A stretch of DNA of 64,000 nt from Polytrichum commune (taxonomy: Eukaryota; Streptophyta; Polytrichopsida; Polytrichales; Polytrichaceae). The stretch spans positions 54,265,554 through 54,329,553 of the forward strand of contig OX485803.1 of assembly GCA_950295325.1 (NCBI GenBank), in the 5' to 3' direction. The translations under genes and the position numbers were made by a program. Shown piece by piece: positions 45,101 through 56,293 of this stretch (position 1 is its first letter; each line of letters opens with the position of its first letter). The notes beneath the pieces are model-generated. The model had not been told where the DNA came from and searched no databases. It saw only the letters and a program-made list of their open reading frames with translations.

Positions 45101-48100
45101 TGTTGACTTACAGTGAATTGAATATTATGTTCAGGTTATGCTGGTGTTTGTGATGAAAAAAGTAGAGAGCCTACACTCTGTATCACCACCCTTTTACTTG
45201 AAAGGTACTCTTCATCTCAGATATACGGAATTCTTTAGGTATTTTGGTGTAATGGCTAGTGAGGGTGAATTACAAGGTGTTGCAAAACATTATTATGGGG
45301 CAACATGTTCCACCTTCCATTTTCTTCACATTGGTTTATGTTTGTTGCACTTGTTGGTTGTCTCCAGGATGTATGGTCCTTGGGAACTTGATGATGTCCG
45401 CAAAGTTGCTTCAGAGCTCAGTGGTCGCCTTCTTCCAGATGTGAGATATTATGCCATTTTCTACTCATCACATGTTTCAACCATATTTCTTGCTGTAAGT
45501 ATTTGGTAATCTTGGGTCGCTAAATGATTCAGCGATGACAGTAACCTTATTTATATTCCAATGTGCGAGGATTGTGCAGGCCATGTTGCCATTGGTGTCA
45601 GCTGCATTGGAGAAAGCAGCTGCTAGTTCAAACACTGTCACAGCTAAATCTTCTCTGTTTTCTCTTTGCACCTCCCTCATGGTAGGTTTTCTTTACACTA
45701 AGTATTATATACTTGAAATTATTTGCCCTTGTCAAGTCGATATGCATGATAAACTAAGACATGGTTTGAACCAGTGCTGGAGGGCATCACCTTTTTTTAA
45801 TACCACTTGGGTATATGATGAGGATATTATTTTAGTTTGTTGCCATTAGGATACAGGTATTTGAGATTTTTATTTTTATTTTTATTCCATTTGGGTCTAT
45901 AACCATCCAACAACCTTCATACCTAGGCAAAATTATTGGAGTATCGATACGGTATTGGGATGCTAACGACCCAAATAATGACTTGGGTATACATAGATAT
46001 ACTGACTTTGTGCTACCTGTCAAGTGTCAATATCTGATGGGTATGACAATTTTGGTACTGGTCGGTAGGTCCTTTGGTTCCATTGTTGATACAGTGCATT
46101 GCTAGCATGTACTTACCTATATATCGGTCCAGCATTGGTTTATACACCGCCACCATAGTATGGAAAGAACTTAGATACCCTTTCTATCTCCAAGCTCTGT
46201 GGAGATTCCATCAAATCTCCAAGTATTGTACTTGTGGTCTTTTAAATCTTATCTAATGCAAGTTGATAAATGATAGATATCATGTGAGTTTTGATGTATA
46301 TTGATGTATTGTGCAGATAAGGGGCAGAGAGACTCTTGACCACCCAGCAATAAAACAAGTCCAACAATCACTATCAGTGATTCTACTTTGGTCTGGAGGC
46401 TCTTCGAAGGGTAGTCCCTCCTGCCTATGTCTATAGTTTTTGGATCACCCACTCAAAAATAGCTCCATTTTCTTTCTTTCAAGTCCTTTCTGCATGTCCT
46501 TATGATGCATTTCTAGTACTATTTTGTTGAATTGAGTTAGTCCAAATTCCAGAAATGTGACGGGCGATTCTTTGTTAATTGTGACTCATCCAGTGTCAAA
46601 GGAGATAGCCAAGGCACAACATGGTTGTATTGACTGCTTCGCAGCCATGATATGTGTGGAGGTTGGCACTGTTGGCACAGAATGCCAGCCATTAGCTACT
46701 CCTGCTAATGGAGAGAAAAAGATGAGGAAGTTAATTGAGGAGATTCCTGAAGGTGGATTGAGAAGTCGTCCAAAAGGTTCTAATTCTTCTCATTTCTACA
46801 CCAAGTATGGGATTTTATTGTGGTTTACACAAATTGTGAGGATTTCGTACTGATAGTTTACTTGGCGACACTTGGCTTACTATTCAATCTAATCATGGCA
46901 CCTCATATGTACACCCTCTTGATAGTTGACACACACCTCAATAGTTTACAAAATGTCCCTGTACGTCGTGTACTTGATTTGAATGCAATCCCTTTCTTAT
47001 TGGGCTATTGTGGAGTGGCCAAGTTTGGTTTGTAACAACCACCGTTTTTTTCAAAATGAAATGCCATATTAGGTGAATTATCCATTTAAACAACACCTAT
47101 CCTAAAATTGGGGATATGTGTCATGTAAATCTTATTTTGTTCACCTGGGCTTGAAGCAGACAAGCAAGATGTTCAGAAACAATGGAAAGTCCTCCCGTCC
47201 GTGATTGGCTGCCTAACAGGTGATCGGCCTGGTATTCCATTTTCAGCATTACCAGCATTATCAAAGACTGACAAAGGTAACATCTTTTCCTTGATTCATA
47301 CTTCTCTTCACATTGTCAATCCTTCTACTGGGATCTCCACCAAAGGCAAGCCTCTACATGGAGATGATAGTCATCCTGTTTGGACTTGAGGTGGAAACTC
47401 GCCATACTAACTCATTGACATTGGCATTAGAGAAATGTTAAACCTTACTTTTGGGTAACTTAGCACTTTAGAGTATGTCTGCCTGATCTTTTATTTTTGA
47501 TATTCCTCTACCCCCTAGACTTCCTACAAACACTCCTGAAAACAAGTTCTGAACCCATGTCATGATATTGTTTGATGCAAATGTAATATCATTTGTGTGC
47601 AGAGGCTTCTGAAGTTTTCCGGGTCTGCATGGCCAATGTCCTTATCAGTGCTTCCCAGAAAGTCTCCCCAAGTGTGCGGCCTGTCTACGCACAGACAGTG
47701 ATACCTCCCCTTCTGAAGTTCATCCAGGTCTTATTTAATGTTCATTTATAAATTTTAAAGCAAAGTTCATCTAGGTGTACACCTCTCTACATGACCTTTT
47801 TCATGTAGCTACAATTTATACCATGTGTCTGCTACTTCTCTTCTGAAGAGCTAAAAAATTTGGGGTCTCAAAAGCCTCTGTAATGTTTTCCCCAAGGTCA
47901 AGTGGATCCGAGGGGTAGTGCTACTTAAATCAGGGTGCCCTCTATTTATTTTTATTTGAATTGGTAGCAATACTTAATCTCATTCTTCAGTTCATATCTA
48001 TTAGAAGTGATACCGAACCAGGATAACAAACATGTATGGCCTCATAAAATTTTGAAACCTTCCGAGAGCATGAGCCAGTAGACGTTTCCAGTCTAGGGAA

Positions 48101-49279
48101 ATATATTATGCATGTAAGATGTTGGCTTCACAAGGAGCCATGGACATGCCCCACAAATAGAAAATCCAATCAAGGTACCTTTTATAATTGATTTTGCATC
48201 AAGGGATAATGTGATTGCCAGTGAGCATTTTCAACATCCTTCAAGGTCATTGTAGAAGGCTAATGATTTTTAGCATACAAAAAAATGGCCAAGTAAAATG
48301 CATGATAATAATCTCAACAATATGTTTTGAAACAGGTGAGCTCAAATTCTAGGCTTAGAGCGGCTTGTCTCCAAGTCCTCTTCACCTTTGTTTATCATCT
48401 CAAGGGACTTGCAATGCTTCCATTTGTGGCTGATTTACTTAACCTTTCAATATCTATCATTGGAGGCCGGTATTCCACTGAGGTAAGCACCCTTTCCAGA
48501 CTACTCTACGCTGTGGCTAAATTTGGTGTAAATTAGTTTGTTTGATTGCTGAATTCTAATGATTAAAAAGAAGAAGAAGCTTATTTCAATGTTTAAAGTC
48601 TTTTTAGAACAAGTTTGTGTAATATACGTTTTTTGGTAAATGACCAAGTACCTATACACTGCATAAAATACATGTATCAATTAATAGATAACATCCAAGT
48701 TCATGGAAAATATTAGCTGACAAGGCTAACTTGCCTTCAAACAATTCATATACTATTATATTGCATGTTCAATGCGTCCAAGATTTCAACATCTTCAAGT
48801 AGTGGCCAAAGTGTTGAAACTACTTCAAAATTTTGATTATTCTAAACGAGGTGTCAAAAGTCAAATAGATCTTAAGAAACAAAATATAAGCCAAAAACAT
48901 GCCCATTCAGACCAATACATTATAATATGTGACCTATACCATCGTATTACCAACAGTAAATCTAGATGTATTAAATATATACATTCTGAATTTGAATATT
49001 ACTCTGCTCTGATTGTTCTTGCACCCAAATCATTCTGATAATCACTCGCAACACTTGACCTCCATGTGCATTCTGTGTTTGATTGTGTTGCAGGAGCGGA
49101 TTGCGGGTACAAAGCTTTTGGCATCACTGTTGGCTAGCGACGAAGACATTCTCAAGGAGATTGCTCCATTCCTTCAAGATGCATGCCGGGCCGTGGCAAC
49201 TGTTGCAAACATGGACTCTTCTCCAGAGCTAAGATCATTGTGTGAGCAACTATTAAGTTGTATGACTAATGCACAGTAA
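36158..49279 (+). CDS. ARM/HEAT-repeat protein, plant family including At3g57570 (about 24 exons, about 1,070 aa, 5' end unresolved)
   Basis: Supported exons: 36158-36258, 36782-36995, 38019-38285, 38402-38496, 38603-38744, 39097-39233, 40622-40795, 41036-41217 (end uncertain), about 41882-42007, 42153-42241, 42482-42629, 43126-43184, 43722-43777, 44098-44261, 44775-44944, 45135-45204, 45368-45440, 45580-45681, 46317-46410, 46594-46752 (or to 46776), 47160-47276, 47603-47727, 48336-48482, 49094-49279. Phases agree at nearly all junctions; the 41217/41882 joint does not fit as drawn and may hide a small exon. The protein is a chain of amphipathic helices typical of an alpha-solenoid. Family-like blocks include VKSKDHGNRRKIVCIFRWLF, LLDARDSAARAVVLLVAEY, AQHGCIDCFAAMICVE, FRVCMANVLISASQKVSPSV and ERIAGTKLLASLLASDEDIL. 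The ortholog name is from memory and should be searched. No catalytic motif was seen and the molecular role is unknown. Confidence 0.8.
37574..37994. mobile_element. Harbinger/Tourist-like MITE, copy 2 (421 bp, TTA target duplication)
   Basis: The ends GAGCAAAGCCCACC and GTGGGCTTGCTC are inverted repeats with TTA directly outside (37571-37573 and 37995-37997). It has the same termini as the element at 15241. The interior carries CCAGTTGCCGTATCCATATC twice and a CATCCAC-rich stretch. It sits directly upstream of the exon now read from 38019 and may lie inside the ancestral exon. Confidence 0.85.
39370..39680. mobile_element. Foldback MITE in ARM-gene intron, copy 1
   Basis: A near-palindromic element with core termini TTGTGGTGCATGCTCGGAGG and CCAAGCATGCACCACAA (39441-39620). 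Weaker outer inverted blocks contain TGTTTTGCATA and its complement. A second copy lies at 41459-41775 in the same gene. Limits are approximate. Confidence 0.7.
41459..41775. mobile_element. Foldback MITE in ARM-gene intron, copy 2
   Basis: Related to the element at 39370. The core is 41515-41695 with termini TTTGCGGTGCATGCTTGGAGG and the partial complement CCAAGAATGCACCACAG. Outer blocks include GTTGGTTGTTCTGCATAC and GTATGCAAACCAACC. It lies between two coding exons. Confidence 0.7.
45772..46137. mobile_element. hAT-like MITE, copy 2 (ARM-gene intron)
   Basis: Matches the reverse complement of the element at 8520-8872. The ends are CAGTGCTGGA and TCCAGCATTG. The flanks GTTTGAAC and GTTTATAC agree at 6 of 8 positions, as expected for an old 8-bp target duplication. 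Confidence 0.7.
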
Positions 49280-50511
49280 CTCATTTGCTTGTTCTCTGCT
49301 TATGAAGAAAGGCAATTATCATAAAGTACAAACCTGTACTTCAGGAATGCTATCTTGATTCTGGGACCTGGGTTGTGCTCAACCTTATGAATGCTTTTGA
49401 ATTTCACCAGGTACTTTGACAATGAGCTGATCAATTTGTGAATCTATTTGAACCCTTCATGGCCTGAATGTCCGAAAATGAGACTAAATTTCATATCATC
49501 AAATCTTGCCTTGATATGAGTATTTGTTGGCAATTCTCAATTCTAGATATGGCTTTTGATGTTGTTTATCACCTCCAAAAGCTTGATAGGTAATTTCATG
49601 AATGGTTGTCAGTTATACATGAAGAAATGCTCATATCTCAAGAGATATTTCGACAATTTCAATACTTAAAGATCTACCGAAGCTATAATATGTATATCGA
49701 GCTTCTCATCAAACCTACATATCGTTCTTCAGCAGAGCTACTGCGTTCCATTTCCAAATATAGTCAAAAAAATTGCAGCTCATGCAAAGTAAATAAGTCT
49801 GCAGTTCTAGGTGCAGGGTAAACAATTCCAGGAAATCTGGCTGACGGGCCCGGTTGCCAGCCGGTGGCCTCAAAGCAGGGGACGACGAGCTTGGAGGGTT
49901 GTCAGACATTCTTGGCCCATATTGTTTGAGGGTGGGAGCAGGATCAAGGATTAATCCACTTGGATTGTACTTTAGGTTGTGATATGAACAAGGCAGATCT
50001 TGTAGGGCAAATCTGCATCTCATCATCTGATTTTTCAGAGATGTGAATGTGCCTCATGAGCCTTTCTTTTGTAAGAGTTGGAAAGGAAATTGGTTGGCCC
50101 TGGTCATGGGGGGTGGCGTGGCCCAACAACCGGTTAGAATAATGAGGCTTGTGAACACTACATTCTGTAATGTTCTATTCAAATGGCTTGCCAGGCAGCT
50201 GCGGCAGACCCTGCCAACCTTGGGTATCTTCTACGTTCATATTGAATGTGGCCTCTAATCGAGAATTATTCAAACCAATAAGGGTCTTGTTGAACAACTT
50301 GTAGTATCTTAATAATGTTATGTATGAGACTTGTGATTGCGATCAATACAAATTGTGATATGCATGTATACAATTTGCCTTTGATATTTCAATTCAAAAA
50401 ACACCAACATTGGTTCGAAATTGGTTCAATGTAATTCCAATTACAAGAAATTCACACTAATAGAAAACACCCAAGCAATACTCTTAAGAAACTTGCATGT
50501 TTTATAATTTG
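49280..50511. other. 3' flank of the ARM-repeat gene
   Basis: Follows the TAA at 49277-49279. It probably includes the 3' untranslated region. It is mostly AT-rich, with one GC-richer patch near 49840-49900. No other gene or clear repeat was recognised. Confidence 0.4.
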
Positions 50512-51240
50512 TGTTGCAACTCTTGCTAGCTCCCCTTATCGTTTTTAAACTCTAGCAAGTGTCATGAGGGCTAACCCTGCACACCCCATACACGCACGTG
50601 GTTAGCTCCTCATACCGCAAACCTTAAAGCTCATGGCTTGGTAACCAACCCTCCTACACATGCATTTAGGACTCTCCCCTAAGTAGGTAGCCAATGATTA
50701 GATGTGGACTTACATTCATGGAAGTCCAATCTTGAGTTGATCATTTTGTTGCTGGAGTAACATTACAACAACCCAAAGCATACCTAGCAATTTTGCCCCC
50801 ACGGGCCAACGCCCATGGAGGCCACGCCGTTTTACTGTGGGTGGGGTTAGTCAACAAAGCCGCCTCACCCATATAAGCCTCTAGGACTTTGGGCAGGGCC
50901 CCTATCCCACCGTCAAGTGACTTTTTGTCTCTGTCCTAAGAGTTGGGGCCATATAGACATTTTCCCTTAGCCGCTAGGCTTGGAGTCCCCCAACAACTTC
51001 AAACCTTCATAACTTCGTTGTCAGACCTCTGATCCTATTGAGCAACCACTCCATTGACATTTACTCTTAGCGTAGATGCCGATAAACTTCTCACTTGACC
51101 CATGCGGGCAAGTATTGAGGAAATTATGGTTGTTCTAATCTTGGCAATCCCAGGCGCCACTCCCAGGTCACTGCTGTCCCTAGGCAACGCCCCACTCAAA
51201 TTGCCATATCTCCTATTGGAATTTCAAATCCAAATTCACT
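50512..51240 (+). repeat. LTR-like repeat, copy 2 (right end truncated)
   Basis: Matches 15739 onward with the same start (TGTTGCAACTCTTGCTAGC) and shared blocks CATGGAAGTCCAATC, CCCATATAAGCCTCTAGG and AGAGTTGGGGCCAT. Similarity stops near 51230. No internal retrotransposon genes were found beside it. Confidence 0.5.
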
Positions 51241-52139
51241 TGCTCCATTCATACACATCCTTCACCAAGGTTTGTTGGGACTTTTGGAATCATCTTTACC
51301 ACACCCTCAAAGGTAGTATTTTCGAATTTGGCACCATAGAACCCCTCCAACAATGCCTTGTGCACTTGATTTCATTAATATGCTCAATATTCTTAGTTCT
51401 CATATAATGTATGGATGAATACTTCAAAGTGGTTCTCCCTCAAGAACAAGAAAATCACCTCTTTGGGACTCAACATGGTGAATCCCTCATTCATGCTCAC
51501 ATAAGAAACGCAATTGTACACTTGCTAACCGTGGCACCAAACTTGTAATCAATCATTGACTTTTGCTCACATCCTTGGTTATAATATATGCAATGCAAGG
51601 TACTTGCCGTTGTTGCAATTGCTCCAAGAAAGATATCACTTTGTCAATATTTATTGAAATCTTGGGTATCAACCTATGTTGCGATGTAATGATGACATCC
51701 ACTACACCCTATTCTCCGCCAAATCTATGTGATCAACCACTACCTTCATATGCCATTTAAATTCATCCTTCATAATTTTGGCCAATTCAGGAATAGAGTC
51801 TATATGGTCATCCACGAGACCTTGTAGACATCAATTGGAACACGTATAGCCACTAAGAAAGACTCAATCTCTTCCACTCACTCAAATAATGCCATAAATT
51901 TGACTTGAATTGGTACTTCCATACATCCATCATTGGACCTTGGACCTTTGCCCATGTGAGCATTATGAGCAAGTTCATCAACCCTACTTAACCTTGGGCC
52001 TAAGACTAATCAATTTTGGAAGCAAACAAATATAAGATCACAAATATGGAGCTTCTAATAACAATCTTCCGTCATTGACCTTCACAAACTAATTGATGCT
52101 CCTTTGGAGCAGGTCGTGGTGCTGGGCCTTGGCACTATT
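51241..52139. other. Unassigned, possibly repeat-derived
   Basis: Short open frames on both strands are broken by stops and match no family that I can name. The position next to an LTR-like repeat suggests a decayed retroelement interior, but this is not shown by the sequence. Confidence 0.25.
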
Positions 52140-52248
52140 GTGGAAATAGGGGAGACTATGGTTAACCACTACAACATCTATGGTATTTAGTGTCATATGC
52201 GTAATAGTGTTACTTACCCTATTTTGAGGCATATGCTAAGTTACACTA
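52140..52248 (+). repeat. Satellite-like monomer fragment (left half, interrupted)
   Basis: Matches the repeat at 63.5-64.0 kb: GGTATTTAGTGTCATATGCG, TTACTTACCCTATTTTGAGG and CATATGCTAAGTTACAC. The monomer is cut at TTACACTA by the element at 52249 and resumes at 52667. Confidence 0.75.
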
Positions 52249-52666
52249 CACTAAATATACCAATTAGTGAGTGTGGGTTAATAGTGAGGGTGGGAAATAA
52301 GTGAAGATGGTAATTAATATCTTTACTCCATGAATTAGTGCCACCAAGAGATCTGGGAAGTGTTGTTCATCTTGGCACTTGGCATGAAAGTATCGACACT
52401 TGGCATAAAAGTATGAGCACTTGGCACTTGGCACTAATCACAAAAATATTGGCATTTAGCACTTATCATTGACAAGCATGTGGCACGGACTAATCACAAG
52501 CACACACAATTTTTTTGAAATCTATGGTAAATGGGCATAAAATTTACCATCTTCATGCACTTAGTGTCACTCAGTAGCTACTTCAACCCTTACTAACTTT
52601 GAGATTTGGCTAGATTGTGCATGTGACTTGAATTAGTACCACCCTCACTAATCGGTAAATTTAGTG
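52249..52666. mobile_element. TA-flanked TIR element (418 bp) nested in a satellite monomer
   Basis: The ends CACTAAATATACCAATTAGTG and CACTAATCGGTAAATTTAGTG are imperfect inverted repeats. TA lies outside both (52247-52248 and 52667-52668). Removing the element and one TA restores the monomer sequence GTTACACTAATGATGAAC. The TA duplication fits Tc1/mariner-type (Stowaway-like) MITEs. The interior repeats CACTTGGCA several times. Confidence 0.75.
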
Positions 52667-52785
52667 TAATGATGAACAACTTCATCATTAGTTGGCACCT
52701 CATGACACTTGATGTTCAAGTGTGCTTACTTATATCTTGCCATGAGTATGTTCAATAGTGTTATGAGGTGTATGCCTAATGTTGC
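52667..52785 (+). repeat. Satellite-like monomer fragment (right half)
   Basis: Continuation of the monomer cut by the nested element: GATGAACAACTTCATCATT, CATGACACTTGATGTTCAAG and CATGAGTATGTTCAATAG. It corresponds to the unit at 63.6-63.7 kb. Confidence 0.75.
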
Positions 52786-53130
52786 ACAATGATCTACAAG
52801 TTGATCAAAGTGTATACACATGGCACTTGACATTAGTATGCTCAAGAGAATCTCCCTCTTGCATACTAAAATGTAAACACATGACACTTACTATTAGTAT
52901 GCTCAGTAATACCTTCCCCTTGCATACTAAAACACAAAACTATCATCTCAAGTTTCCCAATATGCTACATCAAACATCATAATGTAAATAATGCTTCACT
53001 CAAAATAGTTACCTATGTTGACGAATAGTATCATATTGACAATTAACAGACGTGACACTTTGAAACTTCTAGACATCTAGTCTAGGCCCTTTACAAAATA
53101 GTGTGCATGACACTAAATACCATAAATGGT

Positions 53131-53323
53131 GTACTAGGAACATGGGCTTAGAGTGCACTTCTCATTTGACAAGGGCGGTTTTTAACACATGATCCCTAAT
53201 GACTAGGGTTGAGTGAAATCCAAGACACTTGCGCATTTAACTGGACTCTAGTCATTTGAGACGTGTGCGAAGGACCACATGTGTCAAATGGGAAGAGCGT
53301 TCTAGGCCCATGCTTCCTAATAC
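53131..53323. mobile_element. Foldback MITE (193 bp)
   Basis: The ends GTACTAGGAACATGGGCTTAG and CTAGGCCCATGCTTCCTAATAC are imperfect inverted repeats; the match continues inward through CTTCTCATTTGACA and its complement. No coding capacity. Confidence 0.75.
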
Positions 53324-53354
53324 TTTACACTAAGTCGTTAGGATATCTTTACAC

Positions 53355-54310
53355 CGATATCTTACTTGGTCACACATGGCTTACTATAAGTTCAATCTAA
53401 TCACGGCACCTTACATCTTCACCTTCTTGATAGTTGACATGCATCACAATAGTTTACATTAGGTCCCTGTATGCAGTGTACTAGATTTGAACGCCATCCA
53501 TTTCCTATTGGGCTATATATTGTGGAGTTGTCCAAGTTTGGTTTGTAACAACCACCAATTCTTTCAAAAGTTAGATATTATATTGAATGAAACATCCATT
53601 AAAACAGACATCTACCCAAAGTTGGGGATATATGTGTCATGTAAATCTTCTCTTGTTCAGTGATCGGGGAGATTTTAGGGCATAATCGGTTGAGATCCTA
53701 GTGTTTGCAAGTCCAACCGGTTACATGTTGACATCCTTCGATTTTCCTTTATTAAGTTGGGGTATATTCTATAAATTCCTCTGAAATGATCAGTAATTTT
53801 CATGCAGTCTTGAACTTCAACTGGTTCATTTGTAACTAACTGCCGGTTCGCTCATAGATCTTGTTCACCTGGGCTTTGGAAAAATTGCTATGACATTCAG
53901 AATCAATGGAAAATCCTCTCCTCTGTGATTCGGCTGCTTAACAGGTGGTTAGACTGATATTCTATTTTTAGCATTACGAGCAGTATAAAAGGCTAACAAA
54001 GGTATGTGATATTTTTCCCGACTTATACTTCTTTTCATATTGTCAATCCTTCTACTGGGATCTCCACCAAAGGCAAGCCTCCACAAGTGGATGATATTGC
54101 TCATCACGATTGTAGTTGAGGTGGCGACTCACTATGCCAACTCATTGGCATGAGGATATTTTAAGAAATGTTTAAACCTTTACGTTTAGTGTAATTTAGC
54201 ACTTAAGAGCATCGGTCACGTTACCCTTAGGCTCCAGTATGAACACTGCTGAAAAAAAAGGTTTGAGCTCATATCATGATATTGTTTGATGCAAATATTA
54301 TAACGTCATC
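53355..54310 (+). pseudogene. Degenerate duplicate of one exon region of the ARM-repeat gene
   Basis: Matches 46850-47600 of the ARM-repeat gene in the same orientation, covering intron, the exon 47160-47276 and the next intron. Shared blocks include CCAAGTTTGGTTTGTAACAA, TTGTTCACCTGGGCTT and ACTGGGATCTCCACCAAAGG. The exon copy has lost its frame (for example AATCAATGGAAAATCCTCTC followed by stops). A 210-bp insertion splits it at 53659-53868. It is not an independent gene. Confidence 0.85.
53659..53868. mobile_element. Small non-autonomous element (210 bp, 8-bp target duplication TCTTGTTC)
   Basis: TCTTGTTC stands on both sides (53651-53658 and 53869-53876). The parental sequence near 47134-47150 has a single uninterrupted TTTTGTTCACCTGGGC, so it serves as an empty site. 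A second copy lies at 58750-58960. Terminal inverted repeats are weak. An 8-bp duplication suggests hAT. Confidence 0.8.
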
Positions 54311-54929
54311 TATCTACACTCTGAATTCTTTATTAGTATGCTTCTGGCAATCAAAGTGCATGTGATATTAAGGAGGTATGTAGTGTTAACAAAGATGCAT
54401 GATAATAGAGAAGTGAATGTAGTGTGTGACATTATGGAGCAATGCTGAACTTGATGATTCCATACATGGGAAATGGATAAGCTTCCAAAGTTGCACACAT
54501 ACACAAAACTCAAAACTTTTTGGGATATGCTTATTCATATTTTCATAAAAATACATACAAAATGGTGAGAATAAGTACAAATACAAAAGTACTTCTACAT
54601 ATACAACATGGAAATGGTCACTATCAAACATGTAACATAAAACTCTTGATATCATACTTCTTGGTGGCAGTTATATGAGCAACGCTCATTCTAGATAATT
54701 TATCACAAATGCGCTCCACTTGCAACAACTCAACACAAGTAAAACTTTCTGAACCATTCACCTATGATGAAATCCAATAATTTTTTAGCACCAACATGCG
54801 TTTCCACCAGGTGCACAACCTAGCATTCCATGTCACTCTTGTTTGTTAATGCATTACACTCTTCATCTTGGTCACAATGCTCATCATTGCCTACAATAGG
54901 ACGTTCATTGCCATGTGATCAATGCTCCA

Positions 54930-56293
54930 TACCATTGAACAATCTCTTATGATGAATCTTTAGCTTTTGTGATGTTTTCATCAATTATGTCCAGGTAATT
55001 TGAAGTATGAAGGATCTCAATGAGCCTACCATCTTCTATGTTGCCCATATTCAAAACTATTATAAGCTTTCCCAACTCTAAAACTTCTCCATCTATATGT
55101 GATTTGACTCTCAAAGATTTACAAAGTTTGCATTCAATCCCGAGGCAAGATATTAGATACTCTCCAAGCATTGCGAATGGTGTCTCGTTCTATTTCAGTT
55201 GCAACTACCCATACCATACACCATAATAAAAAAAAAATTGGGTTCCTCCCAAATCTTGAGTATCATTTGCATACTATTCCAAAATCCAAGCACCAATTTC
55301 CGTTTGTACTACAATTTGAGAGCAACAATCACTCCATGATCCAAAGGCTGAACCACTAAGGTCACATTGCAGGATGAATAACAAGTTGATATTTTATAGC
55401 ACAAATGCTTCAAATACACCAATCATGGGTCTTGGCACACCATGAACTATATGATTGGCAACATTGTCTAACAAAAGTAGAATTTTTTTTGTTCTTTGCT
55501 GCCATCAAGTTGTTTTCAACCATCAGCCAATTTGTAAAAAATTCTGTCATCCATGTTGTGGCGTTGAGATAATAAACACACCAACAAATTGGGGTTAAAG
55601 GCTTTAGGAAAACACCTTGGTCATGTTCATTTATGGATAAATACCATCTTCATTCGCTTTTTCCCAAAGATATTTGTACAAAGTCCCAAAGTAATACAAT
55701 CTTTCTTCTTTTTTATCCCCCTATGTTGACCTACATTCAATGTTTTTGAAGGAGGTGCCCTCAAATACAAGCCCATCTCATTGAAATCGAAAACATCCTA
55801 AAGATCATATGTTGCAATTATTGCAGGTAGTCTAGCTTGAGAAACTCCAAAGCCATGAGCATCAACAGGACTTGATTCGCCAAAAAGATTGTGGCATGCA
55901 ATTCCATATTTAGCATTGAATTTCTCCAGCCATCCGTGAGAAGTTTTCAAATTCTATTCCGAAATGCCCAAAGCTTCCCTAAACTCCACAACTTTTTGAG
56001 GAAGTATTATATCATTGACATTGCCCTCCTTGCTCTAACTTGATCAAACCATATCATAAGAGCTTTTCCAATTTGCGGAAATTTTCCCTTCATGTACATC
56101 AATTTGAACTTACAACCACCTAGTAGACTGCCCCAAAATCTTGATATGGTACTTCAATCTACAAGTCAATAGCCATGATGATTCATCATAAACTATGCAA
56201 GTGTTGCTCGTGACAGAGGAGGATTTTGCAAGTGCACTTCACATATTTCTTCTTTGCCTCCCCCGTGAGGTCTACATGTTGACGTTTAGACAT
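54930..56293 (-). pseudogene. Decayed Tigger/pogo-type transposase (Tc1/mariner superfamily)
   Basis: On the minus strand the remnant opens at 56293 with MSKRQHVDLTGEAKKK, as at the start of CENP-B/Tigger DNA-binding domains. A second helix-turn-helix region recalls HTH_Tnp_Tc5 (KALMIWFDQVRARRA). A DDE-type core follows, with FSISMRWACI-like degenerate text where the family has a Phe-Asn-x-x-Glu-x-Gly-Leu motif, and the recognisable VVQPLDHGVIVALK near 55320. Several stops and frame shifts interrupt it, so it is dead. The region downstream to 54930 keeps a 74-codon open frame (54947-55171). Terminal repeats were not located. Confidence 0.7.

Noticed and set aside
46553-46593. Alternative acceptor giving NVTGDSLLIVTHP ahead of VSKEIAKAQHG
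   Set aside because: It needs phase 2, but the previous exon ends in phase 1; the acceptor before 46594 fits and matches the family better.
51100-51780. Minus-strand text MNEGFTMLSPKEVIFLFLRENHF that recalls a MINDY-type segment
   Set aside because: Only a short resemblance, with stops close on both sides; too weak to call a pseudogene.
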